Shown one piece after another: positions 37,284 through 49,474 of a DNA stretch of 64,000 nt (its first letter is position 1; the number at the start of each line of letters is the position of its first letter). The notes beneath the pieces are model-generated. The model ran no database searches. It had not been told where the DNA came from and saw only the letters and a list, made by a program, of their open reading frames with translations. This DNA is from Hypomyces perniciosus (lineage: Eukaryota; Ascomycota; Sordariomycetes; Hypocreales; Hypocreaceae): the NCBI GenBank assembly GCA_008477525.1, contig SPDT01000001.1, positions 62,001-126,000 of the forward strand. Reading direction: 5' to 3'. The position numbers and the translations under genes were made by a program.

Positions 37284-39062
37284 ATGCCTAAGGCACGTAA
37301 GAATCCCAAACCCAAAAACACTAGCTCCCGGGGCCCACTGCCCTCTCCAGAGCCTACTCCCGGAGTCGACGATGAACGGGTCGCAGCTGAACTGCGGCGA
37401 AAGCCAGCAGAGGCTGTTACCAATCGGGAAGCAAACGGTGAGGAGCCGCAAGATCCGCATCAGGAAATTGAGAGAATTATGCGCTGCTCCGACGATGCCT
37501 ATGCCGAGATACTAGCCGTAGATCCAGGCTCGGGGGAGGAGGACAAAAAGGCCGCTTGGATACAGCTAGGGTGCATGTTACACTCGAAGCGTTGCCAACT
37601 TGACAATGCCAAGGATGCCTTCAAAAGTAGGTAGAGGTTGAACTTTGGACGTCCTCTCCCATTAACAAGCGTGACAGAACTTGAGAAGGCTGCAATAGAG
37701 ATGGGTGTAGATCAGGTGTTCATTGACCAAGTGAAGCTCTGGAATGGCACAGAGGATCTCCAGGCCGATGATGACTCGAATGTAGATGAAGAAGGAAATA
37801 ACGACAACAGCAACGATATGGATTTAGACCAGATCCCCATGCCGCCTGCTCGAGTGGTGGAGATATATCAGAAAGCGACCCCTTTCCTTTACAAGCTTGG
37901 AGAGGATCCCGACAACCCAGAACTGCTCAAGTAACTGGGGGAACTCAATAACCAGATTATAGAAGGCAACAAAGCCGACAATGCCAAAATGGAAAAGGAG
38001 AGCGACCATATTTCCGATAAGCTATGGGTGATCCCGACGACTTTTTTTGGACCTCATTATAAGATAGTCCGTTGTGAGTATGAAATTCTCAAAGAAGACC
38101 CAGCGAAGCAGGCCGCGAGAAAGAATATATCCGTAGAAAAGATCCTCATTGATGAGTTCATCGAGATGAATCACTTTCCGAAGGACTGGACTGTTCTGAA
38201 TGCAGATGACTATTTGAAGCAGAATGCAGGTGACACTTTGAAGAACGCAGGTGACACTGTGAAGAACGCAGGCCAATCTCTACAAGCGAAATCGAAACAT
38301 ATGGAGTACCCTTGGCTCACCAGCGAGATGGAAGATGGGTCTCTTATCATCGGCGTGAGGCGGCAGGGGTGGGGTACCCAAGTGTGCATCGAGAGGATTG
38401 AAGAGAATGGACGTGTAATCCGCAGACTCGAATCAGCGTCGGAATTTGGACTCGACAAAGTGGACAAGTATAAGGCCATGGATGGTCACAAAAACTTGGC
38501 TGATGGACAGTCAAAATGGTCCAAAGAGGACCGACGTGACTTCGACGAACTCCTCTGGGTAACGAAGTCACAAGTGCAGCTGAAGAACATGGCCGCCAAT
38601 GGGAAGGATCCATCCGCAGACTGCTGTGTGAGGTTTCACAACAAGGGTATCCATATCCTTACCGTGTCAAGCCTCAGTAAGGTCCTTGGAAAAACGAGTG
38701 CGAGTGATCAAATTGAAAAGGTCTGCCGCAGGGACGGAATCCTACCGCCATGGGAAGCTGGGTGGGTGAGTTCCTATTATGATCCGGCAAAGGTTGAAAA
38801 GAATATGGCGCGGCGAAGAGCCATGAAGGATGCGCAGGCCAAAGCATCCTCTGCCGATTATCGCCCGACGCGCGGAAGGCGACGCAGTTCGAGTGTACAT
38901 TCAAATAGTTCGATCAATGAAGTCGAGGAGGCGAGAGATGCCAGGATTGAGGACCTAGAAGCTAAAGTGGCTGTCCTGACTACAACGGTGAACGCATTAG
39001 CAGACATGTTCAAAAAGTTCATGGAGAAGTCTACTCCTGCTCCGCCGGCGTCTAGCAATTAA
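37284..39062 (+). pseudogene. J-domain-like gene with two in-frame stops
   Basis: One frame, 593 codons, runs from ATG 37284 to TAA 39062 with only two internal stops: TAG at 37632 and TAA at 37932. Both could come from CAG or CAA by one C-to-T change. Residues about 68-115 resemble a J domain (DDAYAEILAVDPGSGEEDKK, then LHSKRCQLDNAKDAF), but the HPD tripeptide that stimulates Hsp70 is replaced by HSK. The long middle is acidic, then a conserved-looking block (DKLWVIPTTFFGPHYKIVRC), three short tandem units at 38219-38275 (KNAGDT), a basic stretch RPTRGRRRSSSVHS and a C-terminal coiled coil. The body is otherwise intact over 1.1 kb. Recent pseudogene is likeliest; splicing out of the stops or readthrough is possible. 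Confidence 0.55.
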
Positions 39063-41225
39063 GATTTGAGTTGATTTCCTTTTTTATTAATCTAACTGCT
39101 AGCTCGGTTTTTGTTCGTTATTGTTTTGCTGTTGTGTTTTGAGACGCAGTGCGCGTACATTCTTAGTTTAGTTTAGAGATTACCTGTTACTTTATGAATT
39201 AGACTCATTCAGTATGTAAAGTCTGAAGACTTTGACCTTAGTGATCCATGTTATCCGTGCCACCAGCCTCCATGCAACTACTAAGTTTGAACTCGAACGC
39301 CATCCACTCGGTTCCTCTGAACACGTGGGGCGTCATTGCCGCTTACCTTTCGGGCTACAGAAGCGACCAGCTTCCACTCTCGTTGATGCTATCCTTTTGT
39401 AGTAGCATCTTGTCTAATGTATTGGTCGGGCCTTGCAGAGGGTTGACTCGGTATCTTCTCCACCGCAGCCAGTCGCAGCAGGATCTTTGCTGTCACCCTG
39501 TATTGGGTCATATGGCAAGAGTATTCCAGTCAGTGACCATCGTGTAACGGTGGCTAGCGGGTATGGGATTGCTCCGCAAAGCGCGGGCTTGTCGGATACA
39601 TCTTATTTGGGACCTGAAGACACTTGGTAGGCCGCGTTTATCATATTTGTGGGCGCTTCTCACCCGCAGATCTGGCGGTTGCAATTGAAAGTCTGAGTAA
39701 TGCGCTCAATGGCGAGACATTGTCAGCAAAGCTCCCCTCTTATGCAGAATCGGGTCTTTTCGGGTATCCGTTTATGTTGGAAATGTAGCAAAGGTAGGAT
39801 GCCTGATTGGTATTTAATAATGACAGACGAGGTTGCGGGCAAGTATATTCAACGGGTATAAGAAGCTTCTACGCGGAGATGTGGTCGTCACAGGCAAGTA
39901 ATATTGGCACACTTGTCACATAACTATGAACGGACATAGTTGTGGCATCCTCTAATGTGCGGCAAGCAATTGTGCAAAAGTACGTAGACGAACTAGATTA
40001 CCAGCCTGCTCAATCAATAGACGTGCTAGATGCACGGGAGTGGCGATTGCAGCACAACTGAGTCAATCTGTTATGATGCGGAATTGATTGATGTGTTCCT
40101 CTCGTCTTCCTTTCGTGAGGAAGCCTTTTCTCGCTTCAGCCCCTTTTCCTCTTATGGGTCATTTCCGCGTCATTTACACCCCGACCTCAGGATAGATGCG
40201 GCATACGCCCCCGTTGCATAAAGCAGTATCTAACAAGAAGAAGCAAATAGTCTGGCGCAAGACCCTCCAAAGACCTTGTGTAGAGCCGTGTGGCGTGAGC
40301 CTGGGCTTTGGAGAATCTTCGGCTGCGTAAAGCGAAGCCCATGGTTTTGCATGCTTATGGATAATGTGGAGCGGCCAGACGCGACGAGGGAGCAAAATCA
40401 TGCGAACACATTAAGAATTTTCTTACTTTCCTCAGGTTTGACTCTCTCATGTTGCAAAAATTCGTGAAGAGTTGGAATTTGCAGATGTGGATGAAAGGAG
40501 ATCAGGAAGGCTTCTGCCTATGTAGCCAAAGTAGACTAAGGTATTTACAGAAACAGTAAGCCTAAGTGGAAGTACTCATTCGATTGTCACTTTGCAAGGT
40601 TGGACTTGTATGGTGAGAGGAGATTTTTGGCCACATCGCTGTGCTGTTATTTTCTCCGAAATACCCCTCGTCCCTGGCAACCAGAGTTAGCGGCAGTACT
40701 TCTTTCCAGTCTTTCTCGCGCTGTGACTACTTCTTCGGTACATTGGCTGTTGAAAGCCGTCAAACCGTAACGTCTGCGATAGCGAGATACACGCAGTGTT
40801 TCACCCCACGGGAGCATAGTCCATCAAGTTATGCCCACGGCGTCGAACATGATGCACCAAAAGCACAGCATGAATCAAGCCAAACCGCTCCCACAAGAGC
40901 CTCCATCGACGATGCGCCTGTTGTACGAGACACATCACCCTTCGCTGTAGCTGCTGTCCTGATAGACGGTGCAGCCTTCGTTTAAAGCTTCGCTTACCTG
41001 GATCCCGCCACAATGCCATCATCTGCAAGCACCAATCGTGGAGGCTCTTTATTTGCAATTTCGCGTGATCAATAGAATTCCTACACCTCAAGGACGCCCC
41101 ACCCAGTAGTAAGGGAAACGCAATCTTGGCAGGCTACATGTACCTAACTCTATTCTCCAGCCATCGCTTGGCCTGTCCATCCTTTGAATCACTTGATGCA
41201 GTTCTGTTGTCCGCCTATGATGCCA
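39063..41225. other. Accessory stretch without a supported gene, 2.2 kb
   Basis: Interrupted plus-strand frames at 39248-40060 (for example LLRGDVVVT and SSNVRQAIVQKYVDEL) suggest an old coding relic that I cannot name. Frames at 40641-40985 match nothing known. Confidence 0.35.
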
Positions 41226-41786
41226 TTAACTCTTGCTGAAACCCGAGGACGGATGACGTACATACTTTGACCTCCCACTAGGATGCATCAGCACATCAGT
41301 GAGCGAGCCGAAGCGTAATCCTCTATCATAGCTCAAGCCATAATAATATGGTAAACTCTGGGGTACGCTTCGCCGGAAAAACAGAGCGCGTACTTGTTCT
41401 ATGATAGCAGCGAGCTTGTGGCTATCGATAAAAGGTTTGCCAACAGCTTCCTGAAGACAACCTGTCATATGTTCCGTAACGATATGCCATCCATCTCCGG
41501 TAAACCTCATATACGGTGACAAAATTCGGGTGCTGAATCAATCGTAGCATTTCCAGTTGATCCTGGCTGAGGTCTATGCACCGACAGACTGACACCTCCT
41601 CTCAGCAACAATAACCGCATCGTACTCGCCCAGCTTTAGACTGTAAAGCTTCGTGTAGACTCCCACAGTGAGCCTGTCTTCATACTGTCTCCATGGCCGA
41701 CGGCCGTCTTGATTTGCTTTGAGGATCCTTAGTGGCTTAAACTGTACTGCGTTGCGTTTCTGGAGTCGATTTGGTGTCTTGGACAT
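41226..41786 (-). pseudogene. Protein-kinase-like fungal gene, broken
   Basis: The minus strand reads KLGEYDAVIVAERRCQSV, then in a shifted frame DLSQDQLEMLRLIQHPNFVT, then FTGDGWHIVTEHMTGCLQEA and KLAAIIEQ. These follow the N-terminal lobe of the degenerate kinase-like proteins common in fungal accessory genomes, where the strand before the hinge reads like HIVTEHM. After a possible intron near 41403 similarity resumes (LSYDRGLRFGSLTDVLMHPS). At least one frameshift, between about 41490 and 41574, breaks it, and the C-terminal lobe is not found. It stands head-to-head with the DUF3723 gene, 80 bp apart. Function cannot be expected. Confidence 0.5.
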
Positions 41787-41866
41787 GTCATTTCTTATGC
41801 TTTAAGACTTCGATGGATCAAAGTGTCTTTTCATAAACGGAAACTTGCTAGCTGGTGCGGCTTGAA

Positions 41867-44807
41867 ATGGGCGAAAGCCAGCACCAGCAGCCAGATTTGG
41901 ACAAATTACGAGCAACACCAGGGTACAAGAACGTCTGTAAACCCGTATTGAGACTTTGGTCGTCCTCTCTCATCTACGTGAAACTCTATGCCATGACTGT
42001 CCAAAATTTCACGACCGTAAATCGTCGTATTGAGGAGGAGCGACGAACAAAGTACTGTGGAACTGCAAGCCTACGCATAACGTCTTTGCAGTATCGAGAT
42101 CTGGCGCATGAAAATGTCGCGGGTTCTAAGAGCCGCCATGTCGACGCGATAAAGAGGATGTTTCGCCAAGAGCATGGTTGTCGCAAGGAGGATAGACGCC
42201 ATCACGTCAACGCTCTTGTTAGCCAGCAGGTTCTAGAAGCGGCAATAGCTCGCGCCTCGATTCCAAGCGGAAGCCTCATGGCTGACATTCTACCGTACCC
42301 GGAACTAGAATTCCCTCCCGACGTTAAATTACAGTGCCTTGACGGTCATGATCGACTTTCGGCAGCTGACGAGGTGCTTCAAGGCTCGAAGAAGAGATGG
42401 GTAGTCGATCTCTACCTTGATGGTGTGTCGTATCACTAATCTGGTTGTCCGTGCTAATTTTGTCCAGATCTAAGTGACGACCTGCGACATCTACTCGCCG
42501 ACGGTTATGATTACCAGAAGAAGCCTGACGATGGAGAATTTTACGTTACGATCAGGCAGTTCCAAGGATATCATGGCGAGGAAAGCCCTTTTTTCGAAAC
42601 TTTATGGTTAGCTCGACTCGCAACAAATGTTAATAGCCGGAGACTCTTCGACCAACTTTCGAAACATAAGAAATACAGCGCTGCATTCGACGCCCTTCTC
42701 GACATTCCGGGCCTGTTCGGGGGCTTTCGACTAAGCGTCATACACCAATTGCTGGGCATGAAGTGCGACGAGGTATTGCACCCCAATCCGTTCACTGTTG
42801 GCATGAATATTCATATTTACACAGCCGAATCTTGCCTACTTAAAACATATTTACAGATGGTGGCATGGCGTTTGTGATGGTGACAAGGCAGTAATGCACC
42901 AGATCACCCGTGACACAGTTATGGCCCTCCAGGGTATGGCACCAGGTGCTTGTTCTGCGGACCGTAACATGCTCCTAGCACAGCTGGTGAGCGGCGGAAT
43001 TTTCGAGAACTTCTCTGTCCCGCATCGTCAAGAGCTCTGGTCGAGGGTTTGTAGCGCTTCCCAGCGGTGCCTTATCCCGTCTCTATTCACGTTCTTTGAA
43101 GACCGAAAATTTCTTAGTGATGCCGCCGGTTGCATCAGGAAGATACTGAATGTGGGGCGAAAAGACACAATAGCTGGCTGTCTGGAAGAAATCTTCAGCG
43201 ATGCAACCCAAAGCAAAGATCAGTGCGTCATTCAGCTGTCTGACACAACCTTCGGAAGCGTTGCAGGCGACAGCGACATTCGTCTGGATCTTGGGATTCG
43301 ACAGCTATGGCTAGCAGCTTTTCGCAACTATAAAGATTTGCCTGCTGATACGCAAAAGAAAGACCTTCTGGCACTCTCGCGGACGAAGGCGGACGAAACA
43401 GCATTGTACGAGCTCGCGTTTCTCGCTTCGCGGCTTGGGTTCGAATCAGACAAGCTCAGTGAGATCTTACAGAAATCTACCGAACGAAAGATTGCTGAAC
43501 GTGCTCTTCTCACAGCCCGTAAGCCCGGACGATATCAGTTTCCTGATCCGGAGAGATGCATACAGCAAATACTAGATGCCTTTGCAGCTGCTGTGCCAAC
43601 TTCTGCCGACGAAACGGCAGACGAAGCACGAGATGGAATAAGAGAGGTCGACCAGCCACCAAAGCGATACGGCCGACCGAACAACACTGATCATGATTAT
43701 GATAAAGTCCGGCTCTTTTTGCCACAGATGGACGATGAGGTTGATGTCGAGATGGGAGAGATGACATCGACGTTTGTTCGATGGTCCGTTTACTGTGCAT
43801 ATTTCGGACTTCCTCCGTCCATTGGAGATATTTCTACAGACCAGAATACTACCAGAGTGGACGTGGTCATGGCAGACAACGTGTCCATCGAATGCGAGCA
43901 GTCTGAGCAGTCTGAGCTCTCTGCAAACAGCAGCAAGCAGATGACGATCGGTGAAGAGGACGTGACCTTGGCTATCATAAGGCAGGAGCTCGAATTGGAG
44001 CAGGCAAGCCTTCGTGATACGTTCCAGCAAGTGCAGGACATGAAGTCGAGACTCGAGCAGTTGGCGCAAGCCGAAGTTTCACAGCAGAAAAAGCTCAGCA
44101 GGATCGATCAACAGATACGAGACCAGAATGCGCAACTTGAGGAACTACGGAAAGACTCAATTTTGGAGCAGGAGAGGCTGGATCAGTTAAAGGCAATGGC
44201 GGAACAGGAGCAACGTAAGCTGGATGATGGGCAACTGGCGGTGACTCAATTATTTTCAGAACAACAAGCCAAGATTACGAGGGAAAGGGAAAGGGAGCAG
44301 ACGGCTCACATGGTCAGGGAACCCACAGTTGAGCTAGCCACGCCAAATGAAGTGGACGCTCCGATGCAGCTTATGCCGGTGATATCGGGACCAAGAGGAG
44401 CAGAGACTCAAATTGTACTGCATCGGACAAATCGAAACACACAGTTCACCTTTGAGGAGCTTTTGGCGCACGATCCCAACAAGGAACACCAGGAAGCCAT
44501 AGCAGAAGAAGCTAGAGGAAATGGGGGCGAGCTAACCCGGACGGTGCGCATCGACTTTGTTAATGTAGAATCTGATGACACGTTCGTTATTGCAGATACT
44601 GTCGAAGTGAACCCGTTGGATCCTTCGCAGGTACAGCGGCTGGCGGCAAAGTATGAGATGAAGGGGTACTATCTGTTTGACAAGGAGGGTAATCGATTGA
44701 ACGCAAATGATTGTTTCCGCAACGTTGTTGATAATGGTAGTCATACGATTTTGGTGCAGGCTACTGGCAGTCGAGATGAAGATAGTGGCAGACACAAGAA
44801 AAAATAA
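41867..44807 (+). CDS. DUF3723 protein, 942 aa
   Basis: Large fungal family of unknown biochemical role, often carried by giant Starship elements. Exons 41867-42422, 42468-42789 and 42857-44807 give a full frame, ending in TAA. The first intron is a clean 45-nt GT-AG. The second needs a weak donor (GTTCAC at 42790); the stronger donor GTATTG at 42773 shifts the frame, so this joint is uncertain. Family blocks seen: KYCGTASLRITSLQYRDLAH, LQCLDGHDRLSAADEV, HKKYSAAFDALLDIPGLFGG, MALQGMAPGACSADRNMLLA, CVIQLSDTTFGSVAGDSDIR and DLGIRQLWLAAFRNYKDLP. Residues about 700-830 form a Glu/Gln-rich coiled coil, followed by the C-terminal module VRIDFVNVESDDTFV and NPLDPSQVQRLAAKYEMKGY. The ATG at 41867 has G at -3; a later ATG is possible. 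Confidence 0.85.
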
Positions 44808-45220
44808 AGCGCAGATCAAGTTGCCTAGGTCGTTGTGATCGCATCCCAAAACGCCTGTGACGTGATGTGCCGAGGCTTCTTGGCGTATTATGTTACATTC
44901 CAAGGCGAATATCTGTGAGCAGATCCAAGCATCTGCTGGACATCGAAGGCCAACAGGCGCGGATGTCTTGGCACGCGCAGTTGGCTCAACATGTGAGTAG
45001 AGGACTGGGCTGTATGACGGGTGTGCGTATTGGCCTCGTTCTGTTTGTGCTAATTGAGCCACGCCGCATGTGGCGCAGACGTACAGGGCTGGGCTATTGG
45101 CGCTGGCCATGTAGATTAATACATAGCTTATCAGTCAATCAAAATTGGAGATCCTCTAATTAACGCCAACTCTCTATTTTTACGTAGCAATATAATACCA
45201 ACAGAAGAAGGATACCGCAT
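44808..45220. other. Intergenic, nothing seen
   Basis: Downstream of the DUF3723 gene. No structure recognised. Confidence 0.5.
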
Positions 45221-45320
45221 GGGCTTTCGGGAGTTATGACAAATTTGAGAAACACATATGTACACCAGCTAAAGTTACCCTTTCGGGTTAGCCGCCCGGC
45301 GTTGATAAATTGTATTGTAT
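45221..45320 (-). repeat. Dispersed 300-bp repeat, truncated minus-strand copy
   Basis: On the minus strand it matches the first third of the copies at 51585 and 63508, including GGGTAACTTTAGCTGGTGTA and ATATGTGTTTCTCAAATTTG. The palindrome-like GCCGGGCGGC is near its start. The rest of the repeat is missing. Confidence 0.7.
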
Positions 45321-45948
45321 TATATAATACCAATAAGCGTAGCCTATGTTTTTGCCGTAGTGGTGAAATCTGACAGTATCGCTCTTTAAAGGGATTCCTA
45401 AGACATTATGACAAGAGTAAGCAACATCATCTAAGGCAAGACTAATGCAGCTGTATTGGCCTAAAAAGAACCAGGCAAAAGTTCCGACGATTTCCACCCA
45501 AAAAATTGGATCACAAATCCTTTGGCTGCATTGTTTCTTGAATGTCCTCGAGAGAGATTTCCACCTTCAAACCAAACTGCTTCAAGGCTGAGAATTTTGG
45601 ATGGAGGGGAGGAGGCACGCTTCCCCTTAGTCGTACTTGTCACAATTTGCGATTAGAAAGCGGCAATCTTGCGTCGTTTCCATAGATTTATGCTGTGTGG
45701 GGTTTGCAGCACTCGTTCATTGCCCTGTACATTCTCAGCATGTACTGTTCTCTGCGATTGACCGGTCGTAACTTGCTCTGGGTTGACTTCATGGACGTGT
45801 TGTTGAAGATCAACCTGGCCAAAAGTATTGGGTGGGCTCGAAGATGACAGTTCCAAAGTCTAGAGCCATCTGTCCTCAAAGTTTACGAGATAATCGTGAC
45901 TAAAACCACAATGACGCCATAGAATGAGATGTAAGCCGCCTTCTCCCG
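45321..45948. other. No supported gene
   Basis: Two short minus-strand frames (45461-45643 and 45653-45856) have no recognisable domain. Confidence 0.35.
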
Positions 45949-46311
45949 TCATGCCTTAGGTCTTCTGATTATCCTCCGAGAGTATTTCTTCATAGCGATT
46001 GTAAACCTCCGATCAAGCCCCTGATATCGGCGAATCAAAATCTTTAGCCTTGATTTTGTGTGCTCGTCTCCTAATAATATATTTAATGGGCAGCAAGCAA
46101 GAAGCAACTTACCTTGAGTTGATGCGTCATTCATCGTTGCCTGCAACACAATGTCATTGCCAACAGCTGGGTCAAGCCTTGATTTGGCAGTTAAAGGGGC
46201 ATTATCAGGGTCGGACTCTAGGGCCCACACGATGCTGTCATTGTCATCAAGCTCAGCCCTTAGCTTAGTTATTGCGTTGGAGGCATTGAGTCGGACTGAA
46301 AGCTTGGACAT
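45949..46311 (-). CDS. Small hypothetical protein, 106 aa
   Basis: Two exons, 46113-46311 and 45949-46070, joined in phase 1 across a 42-nt GT-AG intron (GTAAGT...TTAG). The product starts MSKLSVRLNASNAITKLRAE and ends with a strongly basic stretch, MKKYSRRIIRRPKA, then TAG? no longer than that; no domain or membrane segment is recognised. The frame is also open upstream of the ATG (GRSILDTVVRDV), so the true start may lie in another exon. It could be a regulatory small protein or a remnant. The good intron is the main support. Confidence 0.4.
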   Translation of the reverse strand: MSKLSVRLNASNAITKLRAELDDNDSIVWALESDPDNAPLTAKSRLDPAVGNDIVLQATMNDASTQGKLLLACCPLNILLGDEHTKSRLKILIRRYQGLDRRFTIAMKKYSRRIIRRPKA

Positions 46312-46723
46312 GACGTCGCGAACAACTGTATCCAGGATTGATCTACCGGCCGTGCTATTGCATTTCTCTGGCTGACGATAGATGGGGAACCATCAGACCA
46401 GAGCTAGGTATGATGTGTAAACGACGCGTGCTCCACTCGGCTTCATACAAAGCTAGCGATTGCTTCGTGAATAGTCATGTTATGCAGGTGCAGGGCTTAT
46501 GATGTGGTTAGCCCCTTAGCAGGTGCATGAAGCAAGCAAGGAAAACTAGCAGCTCTTCCTATTATCCTTTGCAATCTAAGACGTTTAAGTAGGATGCCTC
46601 CTGACTTAACTTATGCTCACCATCTCATAAATTACTTAAACCCTCCAAGGTTGAGACCATTAATCACGCATAAGAGAAACCATTCTCATAGCATCTAACT
46701 TTCAAACTTCATCCCTCGGTATA
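46312..46723. other. Divergent intergenic region
   Basis: Upstream of the membrane-protein gene; no gene seen. Confidence 0.5.
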
Positions 46724-47638
46724 ATGAACCTTTCGCATTTCCTATATCACACTATGCTTATTGCATTTGTAATGAGCATGCTTGCTTCTGTCCTTCGGGG
46801 CTTTCGAGTCTATCTTCAGACTACCAAAGGCTCTGGACTGCTTGAAGCTTGCCAGCTTTTGAGTGTCAAGTACAGCCTTGGATTCTTGATCCTTGTCATA
46901 AGCCAGATCGCCATATCCCTCGGAACTGGGATTGGATTCTTCATCCTCACTCTCATCAAGAGTGACGTCTGGTTAGTTTATTTGTTCAGTTCGATCGTGC
47001 TTTCAAGTATGATCGGCCAGGTAAGCGGGCCAAGACTTGGGTACTTTCTTCGTTGCTGACGATTGTAGTGTGCTTGGGCAGGCGGTTCTTGGTACCCAGG
47101 GCAGCGTGCGTTCAAGCCGATCTTGTTAGCTGTCACCTTGGCAACTTGTGTTGGTCTCTTTCTTGGCGGTGTTATCCTCGGAGCCAAACGGCCGATAGCG
47201 GGCAGCATTACCGTTTCAGCATCTGCTGGCTTATTCCGTGTCTGTATGGCATGTGAGTGGATGGTGTTTTTTTCTAGAGAAGCGCCCTCATATTCAGGAG
47301 CCGTTTTACACACGCCAGATCGCGGGTCATCTCTTGATTCAGGTTCTCCTTACTCTTGGCGTCATTGTAGCCTGTACTCTGGGAGAGGTACATGCCGACA
47401 CTTGGGGGCTTATTCCGATGCTAAGGTGCAATATGTTATCAGTAAGTTGTCCACACCTCGAGGGGAGAATTTCTAATAATTTCTAATATTTTAGATTATC
47501 TCTGTTGCCTATGGCCTCCACGATCTTTCCACTGAACTTTGGCTCATAATGAACCGCCGGAGTAGCTTATCATGGCTCTGGATAAAGTTAAATTTTGGCA
47601 CATCTGTGGACAATATGGAGCTCGGGCTGCAGGGTTAA
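46724..47638 (+). pseudogene. Multi-pass membrane protein, poly-T frameshift
   Basis: Exons 46724-47020, 47069-47441 and 47495-47638 with clean GT-AG introns of 48 and 53 nt. Hydrophobic segments: LIAFVMSMLASVL, SLGFLILVISQIAISLGTGI, GFFILTLIKSDVWLVYLFSS, ILLAVTLATCVGLFLGGVIL and HLLIQVLLTLGVIVACTLG, giving about six or seven membrane spans, roughly 270 residues. The only defect is in exon 2: seven T at 47267-47273 put CMACEWMVFF into the wrong frame; with six T the product continues LEKRPHIQEPFYTRQIAG to the end. I do not recognise the family. A homopolymer error or a recent single-base mutation are both possible, so the gene may really be intact. Confidence 0.5.
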
Positions 47639-47817
47639 GACGAGAAGAAGAGTCGAGACTCTTTTTTTTTTAAAAATTACTATTTACGACCAATATGTAT
47701 CTACATACAGAACCACTTTTTGATGTGCCCCCGATCTAGAAGCACAGCCAGTTACAAGTTCCTGCTACGTCTAGAACACTTCCTAGCACAATTTGGTCGT
47801 CTATCTCCGTTGCAGGG

Positions 47818-48555
47818 TTAGGCAAGTGAGGGTCGACGCACGCTCCGTGTTTGTCGAGGCTTAGAGCGGGTGGCAACAGTCTTACGCCGCTTTCGTGGCC
47901 TCAAAGTCATATTGTGTGTATTGCGTAGTAGTCGCTTCCTGCCCCAGCCCTTGGAGCGCGTGCTTTTCCTTTTCTGCCATTGATTGGCCACGGCTAGATC
48001 CGGTGTTGATTTTTGACTGTCTTGTTGACTGTCGACTTGATTAATGTCAGTGAGGTGCGCTTGAGGATGGCAGTATTTAAGTTCAGAGGCTTCTTTCCAT
48101 GGTGTTAGCTGATACCGGGGGAAACCACAATGCCGTCGAGCAGAAGATGTACGTTCCCTTGTGTCGGCGTTGTTACCCGCCAGCAATCAGCCTCAGGAAC
48201 GAGTTCTCCATAATGCTTGAGAACCTCCGACCTAGCATCTGAGACCGCTAAACAAAGTCGCTCAGTCTTGAAGTCATGGATTCGCCCCCTGAAAGCTGAA
48301 GAATAACTCACCATCCGTCGCTGCCTGTGAGTTACAGTCGTCGCCATCGCAATTTGTCTCAGGCTAAGTTCTTAGTATCGAACACCGTGAATGGGGTACA
48401 ATTTCGACTTCGACGCGGCATTGTGAATGGGTGTTTGCTGGATTGATGTGCTTGCTTAACAGCAACTCATCAAGCGAAAAGTTGGGCTGTGCTGCGGAAC
48501 CATCACACCAGTTCCAAATCTTCTCATAAGATTCGGCCCTTTCTGCCCTGGACAT
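47818..48555 (-). pseudogene. Unknown gene, interrupted; basic C-terminus
   Basis: From ATG 48555 the frame reads MSRAERAESYEKIWNWCDGS and DELLLSKHINPANTHSQCRV, meets a TAG near 48364, then continues ETNCDGDDCNSQAATD into a 50-nt-class intron and on to ARSEVLKHYGELVPEADCWR, VTTPTQGNVHLLLDGIVV. A following frame (47818-48140) is strongly basic: KRKSTRSKGWGRKRLLRN and LRPRKRRKTV, like a nuclear or DNA-binding tail. The TAG falls where CAG would fit. How the third part is joined is not clear. No family is recognised. Confidence 0.35.
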
Positions 48556-48582
48556 CGCAGCGAAGGTGAAACGGAGCGGCAA

Positions 48583-49474
48583 TGTTAAAATGGAAGTTCG
48601 AGCAAGCGCTCATGACACAAGTGGATGTTGCCGAAGCGTAGATAGTGTTGGTGTTAAGATGGGGCAAGATGTTTCTTTTATGCTAGGCCTCTTCCAGTAG
48701 GCATACGAAGGGTCTAAACCGATATACCTGTCACCTGCAGTAAGATTGGTTTCGGTTATCTAGCTATTTGCTTGTATATTTGTCTGGTTTTTGCCCAAAC
48801 GCGCAGAAGAACCTAACCAGCGTAATAAGGCCAATTCTAGACTCATTTGCAAGCATAGTCGGAAAAAGAGCGGGATGGAATCCCAATGGCCTTATAACCA
48901 TGCAACGCTAAGCTTCTACTTTTTATTACATAGTCAAGTCCTATGTATGTACTTCGTAGCTCATGAGATCACACACGACTTCTCTTCTTTACCACAAACA
49001 CCAGCGCCACTACGACCTGGGTGATGTTGGTACGGTCTCCACAAGCCCGTAGCTTGGTGTAGCTGTTATGAGTAAATTGCTGGCTCTTCCCATTTCATGA
49101 ACTAAAACACTACAATAATAAGGGATACAGTAGCAACTCGACAGCAAAAAAGGCGTTACAAGATCTGGTATTACAGGTTTCAGTAACGCTACATTTTGTG
49201 AATATAAAATGGGATTGTGTAAATGAGACTTGCAGTTGTTGGATCCAAGATACGAAGATATGAGTCACGCAACCCCTTAAACTGACGTAATCATCTGTTT
49301 CAGATTGAATGCATTAAATGACAAGAACTGAAACGAAGGCGGCGATTGGTACCTATCAATGTGTAAAAAGCACATGCTTACACAGTGGTATGTTGTGTAT
49401 TGTAGCTTATCGGCTAGATCATTTCTCTCCCATAATTACCAATGACTGGCGTCAGCAGCTCGTGAGACAGTTGA
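48583..49474. other. Intergenic, nothing seen
   Basis: No supported gene or repeat. Confidence 0.5.

Noticed and set aside
40641..40985. 114-codon plus-strand frame
   Set aside because: Opposed by an equally long minus-strand frame; neither shows a known domain.
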